Part shown: piece by piece, positions 38,357 to 46,416 of the stretch
Layout of the letters: each line of letters begins with the position of its first letter
Position numbering within the stretch: position 1 is the stretch's first letter
NCBI RefSeq assembly: GCF_900087015.1
Contig: NZ_FLKP01000002.1
Location: 1,674,001-1,738,000, forward strand
Reading direction: 5' to 3'
DNA from: Christensenella timonensis
Lineage (GTDB): Bacteria; Bacillota; Clostridia; Christensenellales; Christensenellaceae
Length of the DNA: 64,000 nucleotides
Made by a program: the position numbers and the translations under genes
The notes under the pieces: generated by a model
Seen by the model: only the letters and a program-made list of their open reading frames with translations
What the model was told of the DNA's origin: nothing
Database searches by the model: none

Positions 38357-39541
38357 ATGAAAATAGCAGGAATAATAGCCGAATACAACCCTTTTCATGC
38401 TGGACATGCCTATCATATTTTACAAACGTCAAAATCATACGGTGCGGACGCTGTGATTTGCCTGATGAGCGGTCATTTCGTCCAACGCGGCGAAGCCGCG
38501 ATCTACGATAAATGGACGAGGGCGCAGGCCGCCGTAACAGGAGGCGCCGACCTTGTACTGGAACTGCCTTTTTTTTATGCTGCGCAAAGCGCCGAAGGGT
38601 TTGCACAAGGTGCAGTTTCAATCCTAAACGCACTGCACTGCGTTTCCCTGCTCTCATTTGGAACGGAAACGCACGACCTGGATAGCCTCCGGGATATTGC
38701 CGGTATTTTAGCGGAGGAGTCCCCCGCTTTTTCGATGGAAATAAAGGAGCGGCTTTCAGAGGGCGTGTCCTATCCGGCAGCGCGTGCCGCAGCCCTCAAG
38801 GCCTGCTTCCCCGCCATCGAGCCTGCTGTATACAGCTCACCCAACAACATCCTTGCCATCGAATATATGAAGGCGCTCGCTGGACAAAACAGTGCCATCA
38901 AGCCTGTTAATATCGTACGTTTGGGAAACCGGTATGCGGACAGTACCCTGTCCGAACAGTATTCCAGCGCCACCGCCGTCCGCCGTGAGCTGTTGTCAAA
39001 CGGGATGGAAAACCTGAACGATTCCGATATCCCCGCTGTAGTCCGGCCCCTGTATAGCGGCGACCCTCTCCCTCCCGAAGCTGTCTTTCCCTATCTTCTT
39101 TTTTGCCTGCGAAGTATGGAGATTGGGCAGATGCGGCAAATATACGAAGTGTCCGAGGGACTGGAATACAAATTGCAAAAAGCAGCCTGTCAGGCCGGGA
39201 GCTATGCTGAATTCATCGAAATGGTAAAGAGCAAACGCTATACGCAAACGCGCATCCAGCGTATCCTGCTCTATTGCCTGCTGCATCTCACCAAAGAAAA
39301 AGCACAGGAACTGAAAGCCCAGTCTCCCTACGCCCGCGTCCTGGCCGTCAAAAAAGAACGACTCGGCCTTTTGGGCGAGATAAAAGCGCACTCCTCTATC
39401 CCGGTTGTCACCAAGGCTTCCGAATTCCCGGGAACTCCACTTTTTGACCTGGATATCAAAGCAAGCGACATCTATGCTTTACTGCACAAAAAAATCGCGC
39501 CTGCGCGGCGCGATTTCACACAAAAATTCCTGGTTATTTGA
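38357..39541 (+). CDS. tmcAL: tRNA(Met) cytidine acetate ligase
   Basis: 394 residues, one of two convincing plus-strand genes. The HIGH-like nucleotidylyltransferase motif is KIAGIIAEYNPFHAGHAYHI, followed by ICLMSGHFVQRGEAAIYDKW and SPNNILAIEYMKAL. TmcAL uses ATP and free acetate to form N4-acetylcytidine at the wobble base of elongator tRNA-Met. Divergence from pta-ackA fits an acetate link. The start at 38357 has AAAGG upstream. Its last 8 nt overlap the convergent patatin gene, and its final codons also encode that gene's terminator. Confidence 0.93.
   Translation: MKIAGIIAEYNPFHAGHAYHILQTSKSYGADAVICLMSGHFVQRGEAAIYDKWTRAQAAVTGGADLVLELPFFYAAQSAEGFAQGAVSILNALHCVSLLSFGTETHDLDSLRDIAGILAEESPAFSMEIKERLSEGVSYPAARAAALKACFPAIEPAVYSSPNNILAIEYMKALAGQNSAIKPVNIVRLGNRYADSTLSEQYSSATAVRRELLSNGMENLNDSDIPAVVRPLYSGDPLPPEAVFPYLLFCLRSMEIGQMRQIYEVSEGLEYKLQKAACQAGSYAEFIEMVKSKRYTQTRIQRILLYCLLHLTKEKAQELKAQSPYARVLAVKKERLGLLGEIKAHSSIPVVTKASEFPGTPLFDLDIKASDIYALLHKKIAPARRDFTQKFLVI
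39487..39516 (-). terminator. Terminator of the patatin gene, inside the tmcAL coding region
   Basis: A 9-bp stem AAATCGCGC (39492-39500) with GCGCGATTT (39508-39516) around 7 nt, followed by a T-run on the minus strand (39487-39494). On the plus strand the same bases are tmcAL codons near its 3' end. Confidence 0.8.
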
Positions 39542-40307
39542 TACCCAGCGCTTTTTTGATCCCAGGCATCGCGGCAGTCGCCGCTTCCATCCCACGTTCA
39601 ATGATCTTTTGCGTATCTTTATAATCGCTCCCTTTGATGTCGTTGATCTCCGGTAGGACAAGCACATCCGCTTCTTTCAAATACGTCTGCGTTAAGTACC
39701 ATTCGGAAATGGTGAAGGTATCCTGCAGTAAATCGACAACAGTCCTGGGCGTTTCGAGCGCTTCCCCACGGTACGAGACATCCACGCCGATTACGATATC
39801 CGCGCCCATTTCCCGCGCTGCACGGATCGCCGTCCTGTCGATCACCCCGCCATCGATATATGTTTTTCCATCCAGCTCGTACGGCGTGAAAATCCCGGGA
39901 ATAGAAATGCTAGCCCGCACCGCTTCATGGATCGGGCCACTGGTAAACCGGCGCAGCTTGGCATCCTCTACGCACGTCGCAATACAACTGAAAGGAACGG
40001 CCGCTTTTTCTATGTTGATGTTTTTGGTCATCAGCTTCAGCAGCTCCTGCACCTTGTTCCCTTTTACATATCCTGACGACGAGAGCGTGATATCGAAATA
40101 TTTCTTTGAATCAAAAACGATCGCGAGGCTCTCCAAGGCGTCAAGGTCTCCTTCCGCCGCAAAAATACCGCCGATGAGCGACCCCATGCTGCACCCTGCA
40201 ATATAGTCAAGCGGGATCTTCTCCTGTAGTAAAACCCTCAGGACGCCGATATGCGCAAAGCCCCTGGCAGAACCTCCGCCCAATGCCAACCCGATTTTTT
40301 TCCTCAT
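39534..40307 (-). CDS. Patatin-like phospholipase / acyl hydrolase (RssA-type)
   Basis: 257 residues. The oxyanion loop GGGSARGFAHIG is at residues 10-21, the nucleophile elbow GCSMG at about 38-42, and the dyad aspartate in DGGVIDRTAIRAAREMGAD. It should hydrolyse lipid acyl esters on the cytoplasmic side; the substrate is unknown. GGAGTGGG precedes the ATG. It follows a terminator by about 30 nt. Confidence 0.92.
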   Translation of the reverse strand: MRKKIGLALGGGSARGFAHIGVLRVLLQEKIPLDYIAGCSMGSLIGGIFAAEGDLDALESLAIVFDSKKYFDITLSSSGYVKGNKVQELLKLMTKNINIEKAAVPFSCIATCVEDAKLRRFTSGPIHEAVRASISIPGIFTPYELDGKTYIDGGVIDRTAIRAAREMGADIVIGVDVSYRGEALETPRTVVDLLQDTFTISEWYLTQTYLKEADVLVLPEINDIKGSDYKDTQKIIERGMEAATAAMPGIKKALGIK

Positions 40308-40338
40308 ATTCCCACTCCTTCCGGCAGCCTTGCCGATA

Positions 40339-40376
40339 ATAAAAAATCTTTATATCGTCGCCAACATAAAGATTTT
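40339..40376 (-). terminator. Intrinsic terminator after the coaD/coiled-coil genes
   Basis: An 11-bp stem AAAATCTTTAT (40343-40353) with ATAAAGATTTT (40366-40376), AT-rich, 12-nt loop, ending in T residues on the minus strand. A second small stem (CGGCA/TGCCG) follows directly before the patatin ribosome-binding site. Confidence 0.7.
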
Positions 40377-40410
40377 ATACCATATCTACCACAGTCCTGA
40401 AACACCAATG

Positions 40411-40878
40411 TCAGAATTCCGCCTGATCTTTGTTTTTCTTGTTGATAAAGTTCGATTGGTTCTCCTTGATGATGTCCATATATTCCCGCATGTACGAAGA
40501 CAGATCCTCCAAAACATTGACCGCATAGTCGTTCGCGTTCACGCGGATCTCATATGCCTGCTTTTGCGCCATATCGATCATACGGTTCGATTTCTCGTAC
40601 GCAAGCTGCGTCACGCGGTGCTCTTCGATCAACTCCGCCAAGCGGTTGTCCACGCCGTCCAGGATATTCTTTGCCTTTTCCTGCGCCTGGTTGATGATCT
40701 CCTGTTTATGCCCCAGCACCTCCTGCGCATACAAAAGGTCTTCCGGGATCGAATCCTTGATCTCCTGCAATATCTCCAATACAAAATCTACTTCGATCGT
40801 TTTTTTATTGCCAAACAGAGATTTTCTACCGTTTTCAATCTCGTCCAAAATTTCGTCAATCAAATCGAAAATCTTCAT
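40411..40878 (-). CDS. Coiled-coil protein of unknown function
   Basis: 155 residues, almost all predicted helix, with no membrane segment. Heptad-like stretches run through EILQEIKDSIPEDLLYAQEVLGHKQEIINQAQEKAKNILDGVDNRLAELIEEHRVTQLAYEKSNRMIDMAQKQAYEIRVNAN. The N-terminus (MKIFDLIDEILDEIENGRKSLFGNKKTIEVDFVLEIL) looks like a small cap, a DivIVA/GpsB-like or ATP-synthase-b-like layout. Similar proteins lie next to coaD in other Clostridia. It starts 3 nt after coaD and is clearly in the same operon. No catalytic motif was seen. Confidence 0.8.
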   Translation of the reverse strand: MKIFDLIDEILDEIENGRKSLFGNKKTIEVDFVLEILQEIKDSIPEDLLYAQEVLGHKQEIINQAQEKAKNILDGVDNRLAELIEEHRVTQLAYEKSNRMIDMAQKQAYEIRVNANDYAVNVLEDLSSYMREYMDIIKENQSNFINKKNKDQAEF

Positions 40879-40881
40879 GCA

Positions 40882-41355
40882 CTATTCTCCTTTGTCAATC
40901 ATGCTGAGTATTGCCTCTGGCACATAATCCGAAACGTCCGCGTGAAAAGCAAGCAATTCGCGCACAGCGGTCGAACTGATATAATGCGTTTCAGGCCTTG
41001 AAAGCAGTGCTAAGGTCTCGGTTCCCTCAAGCAGCTTCCCGTTGATAAATGCATATTGCTGTTCCAGCTCCAGGTCAGTACCTGTCCTAAGCCCGCGGAT
41101 GATGACCCTAGCATCCAGTGTCTTTAGCAAATCGACCAGCAAACCATCAAACGAAACCACCTGTATATTTTTGATGTGCCTTGTTGCCGCCTTCACCATT
41201 TCTACGCGCTTTTCCACACTGAACATGCACCTTTTGGAAATGTTGTTCAGCACCCCCACATACACTGTGGAAAAAATCACGCCCGCACGCTCGATGATAT
41301 CGAGGTGCCCCTTTGTGATCGGATCAAAACTGCCCGGATATACACATGCTTCCAT
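40882..41355 (-). CDS. coaD: Phosphopantetheine adenylyltransferase
   Basis: 157 residues. CVYPGSFDPITKGHLDIIERA carries the T/HxGH motif (here TKGH), and RGLRTGTDLELEQQYAFIN and ISSTAVREL are family motifs. It makes dephospho-CoA from 4'-phosphopantetheine. It abuts rsmD, the standard rsmD-coaD pair. Confidence 0.96.
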   Translation of the reverse strand: MEACVYPGSFDPITKGHLDIIERAGVIFSTVYVGVLNNISKRCMFSVEKRVEMVKAATRHIKNIQVVSFDGLLVDLLKTLDARVIIRGLRTGTDLELEQQYAFINGKLLEGTETLALLSRPETHYISSTAVRELLAFHADVSDYVPEAILSMIDKGE

Positions 41356-41907
41356 TTACTTTTTATCCCACCTGAAAAACGTCAAATGCGTTTTTCCGTA
41401 CTTTTTATTTTTATAGATGCAGTACCTCTCGTCAACGATCCCGACCGCAGCATCACTTTCCGCCACAAGGATCGCCCCCGGCTTTAAAACCTGTTCTTCC
41501 GCCAGAAGCCCGAATGCCGTTGCGTAATAATTGGCTTTATATGGCGGGTCTATAAATACTATATCAAACTTCTTTGTATTTTTAAATACTTTAATTGCAT
41601 GAATATAATCATTTTTTACGACTTGTGAACGTTTATCATATCCCAGCTTCCTGATGTTTTTTTGGATAATTTTTACACTTTCGTCATACCTATCGCAAAA
41701 AACAGCATGACCTGCCCCGCGCGACAAAGCTTCCAGCCCAAGCGCACCGCTTCCGGCAAAAAGATCCAAAACCTCCGCTCCCGCGATCTCAAACTGGATA
41801 CATCCAAACAAGGCTTCGCGCACTCTGTCCGTTGTAGGGCGCGTATGATCCCCGGGAAGCGTAAAAAGCTGCGTTCCCCTTTTTTCGCCCGCAATGATCC
41901 GTGTCAT
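41356..41907 (-). CDS. rsmD: 16S rRNA (guanine966-N2)-methyltransferase RsmD
   Basis: 183 residues. MTRIIAGEKRGTQLFTLPGDHTRPTTDRVREALFG is the family start. The SAM-binding motif is VLDLFAGSGALGLEALSRGA and the catalytic motif DIVFIDPPYKANYY. It methylates 16S rRNA. Its start overlaps the fthC stop by 4 nt. Confidence 0.95.
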   Translation of the reverse strand: MTRIIAGEKRGTQLFTLPGDHTRPTTDRVREALFGCIQFEIAGAEVLDLFAGSGALGLEALSRGAGHAVFCDRYDESVKIIQKNIRKLGYDKRSQVVKNDYIHAIKVFKNTKKFDIVFIDPPYKANYYATAFGLLAEEQVLKPGAILVAESDAAVGIVDERYCIYKNKKYGKTHLTFFRWDKK

Positions 41908-42455
41908 GCAATCACTTCGTCCGGCGTCACGATCATATCCATTTTGATATCGTGCGCCTCCGGTACCAATTGTCCAAGGATCTGGAAATCGTAAGCGAGC
42001 GCAATTTTTTTCGCCAAAGACGCCTCTTTCAGGAAAGCGTCGTAGTAGCCCCCGCCGAATCCGATACGGTTCAACGCCCGGTCAAAGGCTATGCCCGGGA
42101 CAATGATCAGGTCAAGTTTGCCCGGTTCGATCAATTCCGCCTCATCATATTTTGGCTGTGCTACGCCAAAACAGCTAAGCTCCAGCACTGCGCTTTTGAT
42201 ATTTGCCGCATACATCTTTTTTTTGTGTATGACCGGCAAAAACACCTGCGCACCATGATATAATAGCCATCCCGTGAGGGCTGCCGTCTTGATCTCCCCG
42301 TCAAAATCGCTGTAAACCAAAACGTTCCTGCCATCCTTCAATGCCGGCAGGTTAAGCAGGCGTTCCATCACTTTCATGGATTCGTCCTCGATATACTTTG
42401 AAGTCAGGCTTCTGCGCATATTTAATACTTTTTCGCGTATTTCCTGCTTTGTCAT
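41904..42455 (-). CDS. fthC: 5-formyltetrahydrofolate cyclo-ligase
   Basis: 183 residues from ATG 42455, which has GGAG 7 nt upstream; a GTG at 42467 overlaps that site. Motifs: KVLNMRRSLTSKYIEDESMKVMERLL at the N-terminus, LDLIIVPGIAFDRALNRIGFGGGYYDAFL at the active site. It converts 5-formyl-THF to 5,10-methenyl-THF. It may serve folate balance with GlyA. Confidence 0.92.
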   Translation of the reverse strand: MTKQEIREKVLNMRRSLTSKYIEDESMKVMERLLNLPALKDGRNVLVYSDFDGEIKTAALTGWLLYHGAQVFLPVIHKKKMYAANIKSAVLELSCFGVAQPKYDEAELIEPGKLDLIIVPGIAFDRALNRIGFGGGYYDAFLKEASLAKKIALAYDFQILGQLVPEAHDIKMDMIVTPDEVIA

Positions 42456-42476
42456 CTTCTTCTCCACTAATGTGTT

Positions 42477-43604
42477 TCAATAAACGCGCGGTATGCGCCC
42501 ATTAAAGCCCAGCAGCACTTCGTAGCTGATCGTGCCGCACAAACCAGCGATCTCGTCCGCGTCGATTTTTTTATCGCCCGCTGTGCCGAGGACGACCGCT
42601 TCATCCCCTACCGACAACCGTCCCTCCACATCCGTCACGTCGATCATCGTCTGATCCATGCAAACGCGGCCGAGGATCGGCGCGTAATAAGCGCCTTTTT
42701 CCGTTTTCACGATCATCCTGCCCTTGTTTGAAAGCAGACGGTTATAGCCGTCGCCATAACCGATTTGAACAGTCGCGACCCTCGTTTCACGCGCCGTGGT
42801 AAACGTACTGCCATAGCCGATGCACGTCCCCTTCGGAACGGTCTTGATATGCGATATCTCTGCGAAAACCTCCATCACCGGCAGCAGTTCCACCTTCTCC
42901 TTACAGACATAAGGCGAAGCATAGTATCCGTACATGGATATCCCGTAACGTACCATATCATGCCCAAACTGCGGCAAGTCGATCGTTCCCGCACTATTGT
43001 CGGCATGCACCATAGGAGCAAACCCACAGTCATGGATGCGCTTTACATAGCGCATAAACAGGTCGTGCTGACCGGAGGCATGTTCCTTGCTTTGCGCATC
43101 GCTGTTCGCAAAGTGGGTGAATACGCCATTTAACAGGATGCGGTCGCAACTGCGCAGCGTATCTAAAAAGCAATCCAGCTCCTCCATGCTGCGCAGACCA
43201 ATCCGGCTCATGCCCGTATCGATTTTCAAATGCACCCTGACCATTTTATCGGCTTTCCGCGCTTCCTTTTGCAATAGCCTTAGCTCCGCCGGTGTAAAGA
43301 TACACGGTTCCAGCCCGAGCTGTACCGCCAACTTCAGCTGCACTGCATTGGAACGCCCGATGATCATGACCGGGAGGCTCGTCCCGTTCTCGCGAAGCGG
43401 GATCGCTTCTTCCGCCAAAGCCACCGCCAGCATCTCCGCCCCGGCACGCTGTGCGGCCCGGGCACACATAACCGCACCGTGGCCATAAGCGTCCGCTTTT
43501 ACAACGGCAGCGACCTTGCAGCCTTCCGGCAAATGCTTTATCGCATTTTTGATGTTCTTCTCCAGGTTTTCAAGGCGTATCCGCGCGTACGTTTTCCTAT
43601 ACAA
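42477..43604 (-). CDS. alr: Alanine racemase
   Basis: 375 residues. The PLP lysine is in VAAVVKADAYGHGAVMCARAA. The second catalytic residue is the Tyr in GTCIGYGSTFTTARET, and RVCMDQTMIDVTDV is also conserved. It makes D-alanine for peptidoglycan. It follows the ACT gene by 9 nt. Confidence 0.96.
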   Translation of the reverse strand: MYRKTYARIRLENLEKNIKNAIKHLPEGCKVAAVVKADAYGHGAVMCARAAQRAGAEMLAVALAEEAIPLRENGTSLPVMIIGRSNAVQLKLAVQLGLEPCIFTPAELRLLQKEARKADKMVRVHLKIDTGMSRIGLRSMEELDCFLDTLRSCDRILLNGVFTHFANSDAQSKEHASGQHDLFMRYVKRIHDCGFAPMVHADNSAGTIDLPQFGHDMVRYGISMYGYYASPYVCKEKVELLPVMEVFAEISHIKTVPKGTCIGYGSTFTTARETRVATVQIGYGDGYNRLLSNKGRMIVKTEKGAYYAPILGRVCMDQTMIDVTDVEGRLSVGDEAVVLGTAGDKKIDADEIAGLCGTISYEVLLGFNGRIPRVY

Positions 43605-43613
43605 AACATAACC

Positions 43614-44045
43614 TCAAATGTTATAGAGCATTTCTTCCGTCAAAATTTTAAGCCCGGAATTTTTCAACAGCTCAAAAGCCTTTTCCGTTTCTTCTGCGCG
43701 GAAAATAATAAGCGCATTGTCGCTGCGTGTCCCCACAAAGGAATACAGGTATTCCACGCTGATATCATTCTGGTTGAGGATATCCATCACCTTTGCAAGT
43801 CCGCCCGGCTCGTCTTCCACTTCAACCCCCAGGACTTCGGTCACGCTCGCGGTAAAACCCGCGTCCTTCACGATCTTTAACGCGGCCTGCGGGTCGTTTA
43901 CAATACAACGCAGGATGCCAAATTCCGAAGTATCCGAAATACTCAGCGCTTTCAAATCGATCCCGCTGTCCGCAAGCGCCTTGGTCAGGCTGTAAAGCCG
44001 GCCTTTTTTATTTTCTACAAATACGGAAATTTGTTTGATCAGCAT
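43614..44045 (-). CDS. Tandem ACT-domain regulatory protein
   Basis: 143 residues made of two ACT modules: ISVFVENKKGRLYSLTKALADSGIDLKALSISDTSEFGILRCIV and LGVEVEDEPGGLAKVMDILNQNDISVEYLYSFVG. No catalytic domain is attached. ACT domains bind amino acids. Proteins of this kind lie next to paaK and ior genes in many anaerobes, so an aromatic amino acid ligand is likely but inferred. GGAGGG precedes the ATG by 8 nt. Confidence 0.88.
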   Translation of the reverse strand: MLIKQISVFVENKKGRLYSLTKALADSGIDLKALSISDTSEFGILRCIVNDPQAALKIVKDAGFTASVTEVLGVEVEDEPGGLAKVMDILNQNDISVEYLYSFVGTRSDNALIIFRAEETEKAFELLKNSGLKILTEEMLYNI

Positions 44046-44091
44046 ATTGGTCGCCCTCCTGTTTGTTTCGTAGCCCTTTCACTGCCCTGCC

Positions 44092-44670
44092 TTACAGGGA
44101 ATACCCCAGCTCGAACGCTTTTTCATTCATGGAAATAAATTTCGGTTTTACCACTGCGCGTATGGCTTCCAGCCAGATTTCCTTATCGATATCCATATTC
44201 TTTGCAAGGACTCCCAAAAGCACCGTATTGACCGCCTTCACATTTCCCGCCTCGTTCGCCAGGGAAAGTGCGTCTACAAATACGGCGTCCGCAAAATATT
44301 CCCTGATCTTTTCCGGGATATCCTGCGGATATTCCATAGCGCCCGTAATCACAGGCATGGGCAAAATTTTCTGCGTATTGCAATATACTTTTCCGCCATC
44401 CGGTTTTACAAACGGCATCCACCGCAAACCCTCCAACTGCTCAAACGCAAGCAGTATGTCCGCCCCGCACTCGTCGATCACAGGGGAATATATTTTCTCG
44501 CCCCGGTCTCCGATCCGCACATAGGTCACGACGCTTCCACCGCGCTGCGCCATACCGTGCACCTCGGAAAGCTTTACATCATAGCCAAGCTTCAAAGCAA
44601 TCTGTCCGAACACCATGCTTGTAAGCAGGGTTCCCTGTCCGCCGACCCCGGCAATTACGATACTCTTCAT
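44092..44670 (-). CDS. iorB: Indolepyruvate:ferredoxin oxidoreductase beta subunit
   Basis: 192 residues. MKSIVIAGVGGQGTLLTSMVFGQIALKLGYDVKLSEVHGMAQRGGSVVTYVRIG is the gamma-type domain of pyruvate-ferredoxin oxidoreductases. It works with IorA to oxidise indolepyruvate and other aryl-2-oxoacids to aryl-acetyl-CoA. Start 44670 overlaps the iorA stop as ATGA; the longer frame to 44871 is an iorA shadow. Confidence 0.94.
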   Translation of the reverse strand: MKSIVIAGVGGQGTLLTSMVFGQIALKLGYDVKLSEVHGMAQRGGSVVTYVRIGDRGEKIYSPVIDECGADILLAFEQLEGLRWMPFVKPDGGKVYCNTQKILPMPVITGAMEYPQDIPEKIREYFADAVFVDALSLANEAGNVKAVNTVLLGVLAKNMDIDKEIWLEAIRAVVKPKFISMNEKAFELGYSL

Positions 44671-46394
44671 TCTGCCGCACCTCCGATCGCATGGAACGGA
44701 CAAATGTCCGCGCATAGTCCGCATCCGATACAGAGCGAAGGATCGATCTGCACCTTGCTTTCCCCCTTGACGATCGCCGGGCAGCCGAGCTTCATACACG
44801 CGCCGCAATTCCGGCAGTCGTCGCAGACGCACAACGCGCCTTTGACCGAGGCCCGGTCGATCAGGACGCATGGGCGCCGTGTGATGATCACAGACAGTTC
44901 GTCACGCTGCGTTTCTTCCTTCAACGCCTTTTCCAGCTCCGGAAGATCGAACGGATCCAAAATCCTGACGTGCTTGACGCCGATCGTTTCCACCAGTTTT
45001 TCAATGCTGACGGCAGGAGCCGGTTCCCCCTTGGCATTTTTCCCTGTAGCCGGGTGATCCTGGTGCCCGGTCATACCCGTCGTGGAGTTATCGAGAATCA
45101 ACACGGTAGAAGTCGCACCGTTATAAAGCATGTTGACCAGCCCTGTAATACCCGAATGCATAAACGTACTGTCGCCGATCACGCTCACCAGCTTACGCGC
45201 AAAGTCCTTTCCGCGCGCTTTCTCCATGCCGTGCGCCATACCGATCGAAGCGCCCATGCAAAGCGTCGTATCGATCGCATTTAGCGGTGCGCCCGCCCCC
45301 AGTGTATAGCAGCCGATATCCCCCATCGCCGTAAGCTTTAACTTGTTGAACATATAATAGACCGCCCTGTGCGGACATCCCGGGCAAAGCACCGGCGGGC
45401 GCATGGGCAGCGCTTCCGCCCTGGCAGGCCGGCATACTTCGCCGCATAACTTTTCCTTGATCATATTGACGGAGTACTCTCCCTGTACCGTAAACAGCTC
45501 TTTTCCGCTTACAGGAATACCCATCACACGGATCTGGTTTTCAAAAAACGGTTCCAATTCCTCGATCACATACAGCTTTTTGACCTTGGAAGCAAATTCA
45601 GCAATCAGTTTCTTAGGCAGCGGGTACACCATCCCCAGCTTAAGGACACTCGCATTGGGCAGCGCTTCCTTTACATAGTTATAACAAGTACCGCTCGTGA
45701 CCACGCCGACCTCATCGCTTAAATATTCCGCACGGTTCAGCTCGCACGTATCCGCAAACGCTTCCAAATCCTTCATCCGCTGTTCTACCACGATGTGGCG
45801 CGCTTTTGCCATCCCCGGCATCATCACGTACTTCCTGATATCTTTTTGGTAATCCTTTAAGGGCGCTTCTTCCCGCCCGCCGATTTCCACGATGCCGCGC
45901 GAATGTGAAATCCGCGTGTTAGAACGCAAAAGTACAGGCGTATCAAACTTTTCACTCAGCGAAAATGCATATTTCATAAATTCCTTTGCTTCCATGCTGT
46001 CTGATGGCTCCAGCATCGGCACATGGGAACTGCGCGCATAAAAACGCGAATCCTGCTCATTCTGGCTGGAATGCATCCCCGGGTCGTCCGCCACCAGGAT
46101 CACCAATCCGCCGTTCACGCCCGTATAGGACGCCGTAAAAAGCGGATCGGCCGCCACGTTCAGTCCCACATGCTTCATACAGCAAAGCGCCCGCGCGCCG
46201 CCATAGCAAGCCCCCGCCGCAACTTCGAGCGCCACCTTTTCGTTGGGCGCCCACTCTGCATATACCTCGTCATATTTGACGATATTCTCCGTTACCTCCG
46301 TACTCGGCGTACCGGGATAGGAGGAAACGACATTTACACCGCCTTCGTACGCCCCTTGTGCATACGCCTCATTTCCAAGCATAATTTTCTTCAT
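44667..46394 (-). CDS. iorA: Indolepyruvate:ferredoxin oxidoreductase alpha subunit
   Basis: 575 residues. The N-terminal pyrimidine-binding half has VNVVSSYPGTPSTEVTENI. The TPP half has LCPGCPHRAVYYMFNKL, GDIGCYTLGAGAPLNAIDTTLCMGASIGMAHG and GDSTFMHSGITGLVNMLYN. The C-terminal ferredoxin domain binds two 4Fe-4S clusters (CRNCGACMKLGCP and CIGCGLCADICPFHAI). It is strictly anaerobic and makes reduced ferredoxin from aromatic 2-oxoacids. The start at 46394 follows paaK by 22 nt. Confidence 0.96.
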   Translation of the reverse strand: MKKIMLGNEAYAQGAYEGGVNVVSSYPGTPSTEVTENIVKYDEVYAEWAPNEKVALEVAAGACYGGARALCCMKHVGLNVAADPLFTASYTGVNGGLVILVADDPGMHSSQNEQDSRFYARSSHVPMLEPSDSMEAKEFMKYAFSLSEKFDTPVLLRSNTRISHSRGIVEIGGREEAPLKDYQKDIRKYVMMPGMAKARHIVVEQRMKDLEAFADTCELNRAEYLSDEVGVVTSGTCYNYVKEALPNASVLKLGMVYPLPKKLIAEFASKVKKLYVIEELEPFFENQIRVMGIPVSGKELFTVQGEYSVNMIKEKLCGEVCRPARAEALPMRPPVLCPGCPHRAVYYMFNKLKLTAMGDIGCYTLGAGAPLNAIDTTLCMGASIGMAHGMEKARGKDFARKLVSVIGDSTFMHSGITGLVNMLYNGATSTVLILDNSTTGMTGHQDHPATGKNAKGEPAPAVSIEKLVETIGVKHVRILDPFDLPELEKALKEETQRDELSVIITRRPCVLIDRASVKGALCVCDDCRNCGACMKLGCPAIVKGESKVQIDPSLCIGCGLCADICPFHAIGGAAE

Positions 46395-46416
46395 CTGCTC
46401 TGCTTCCCTCTTCCAT

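Noticed and set aside
44671-44871. N-terminal extension of iorB
   Set aside because: It overlaps the ferredoxin-domain codons of iorA, and the family start MKSIVIAGVGGQGT is at 44670.
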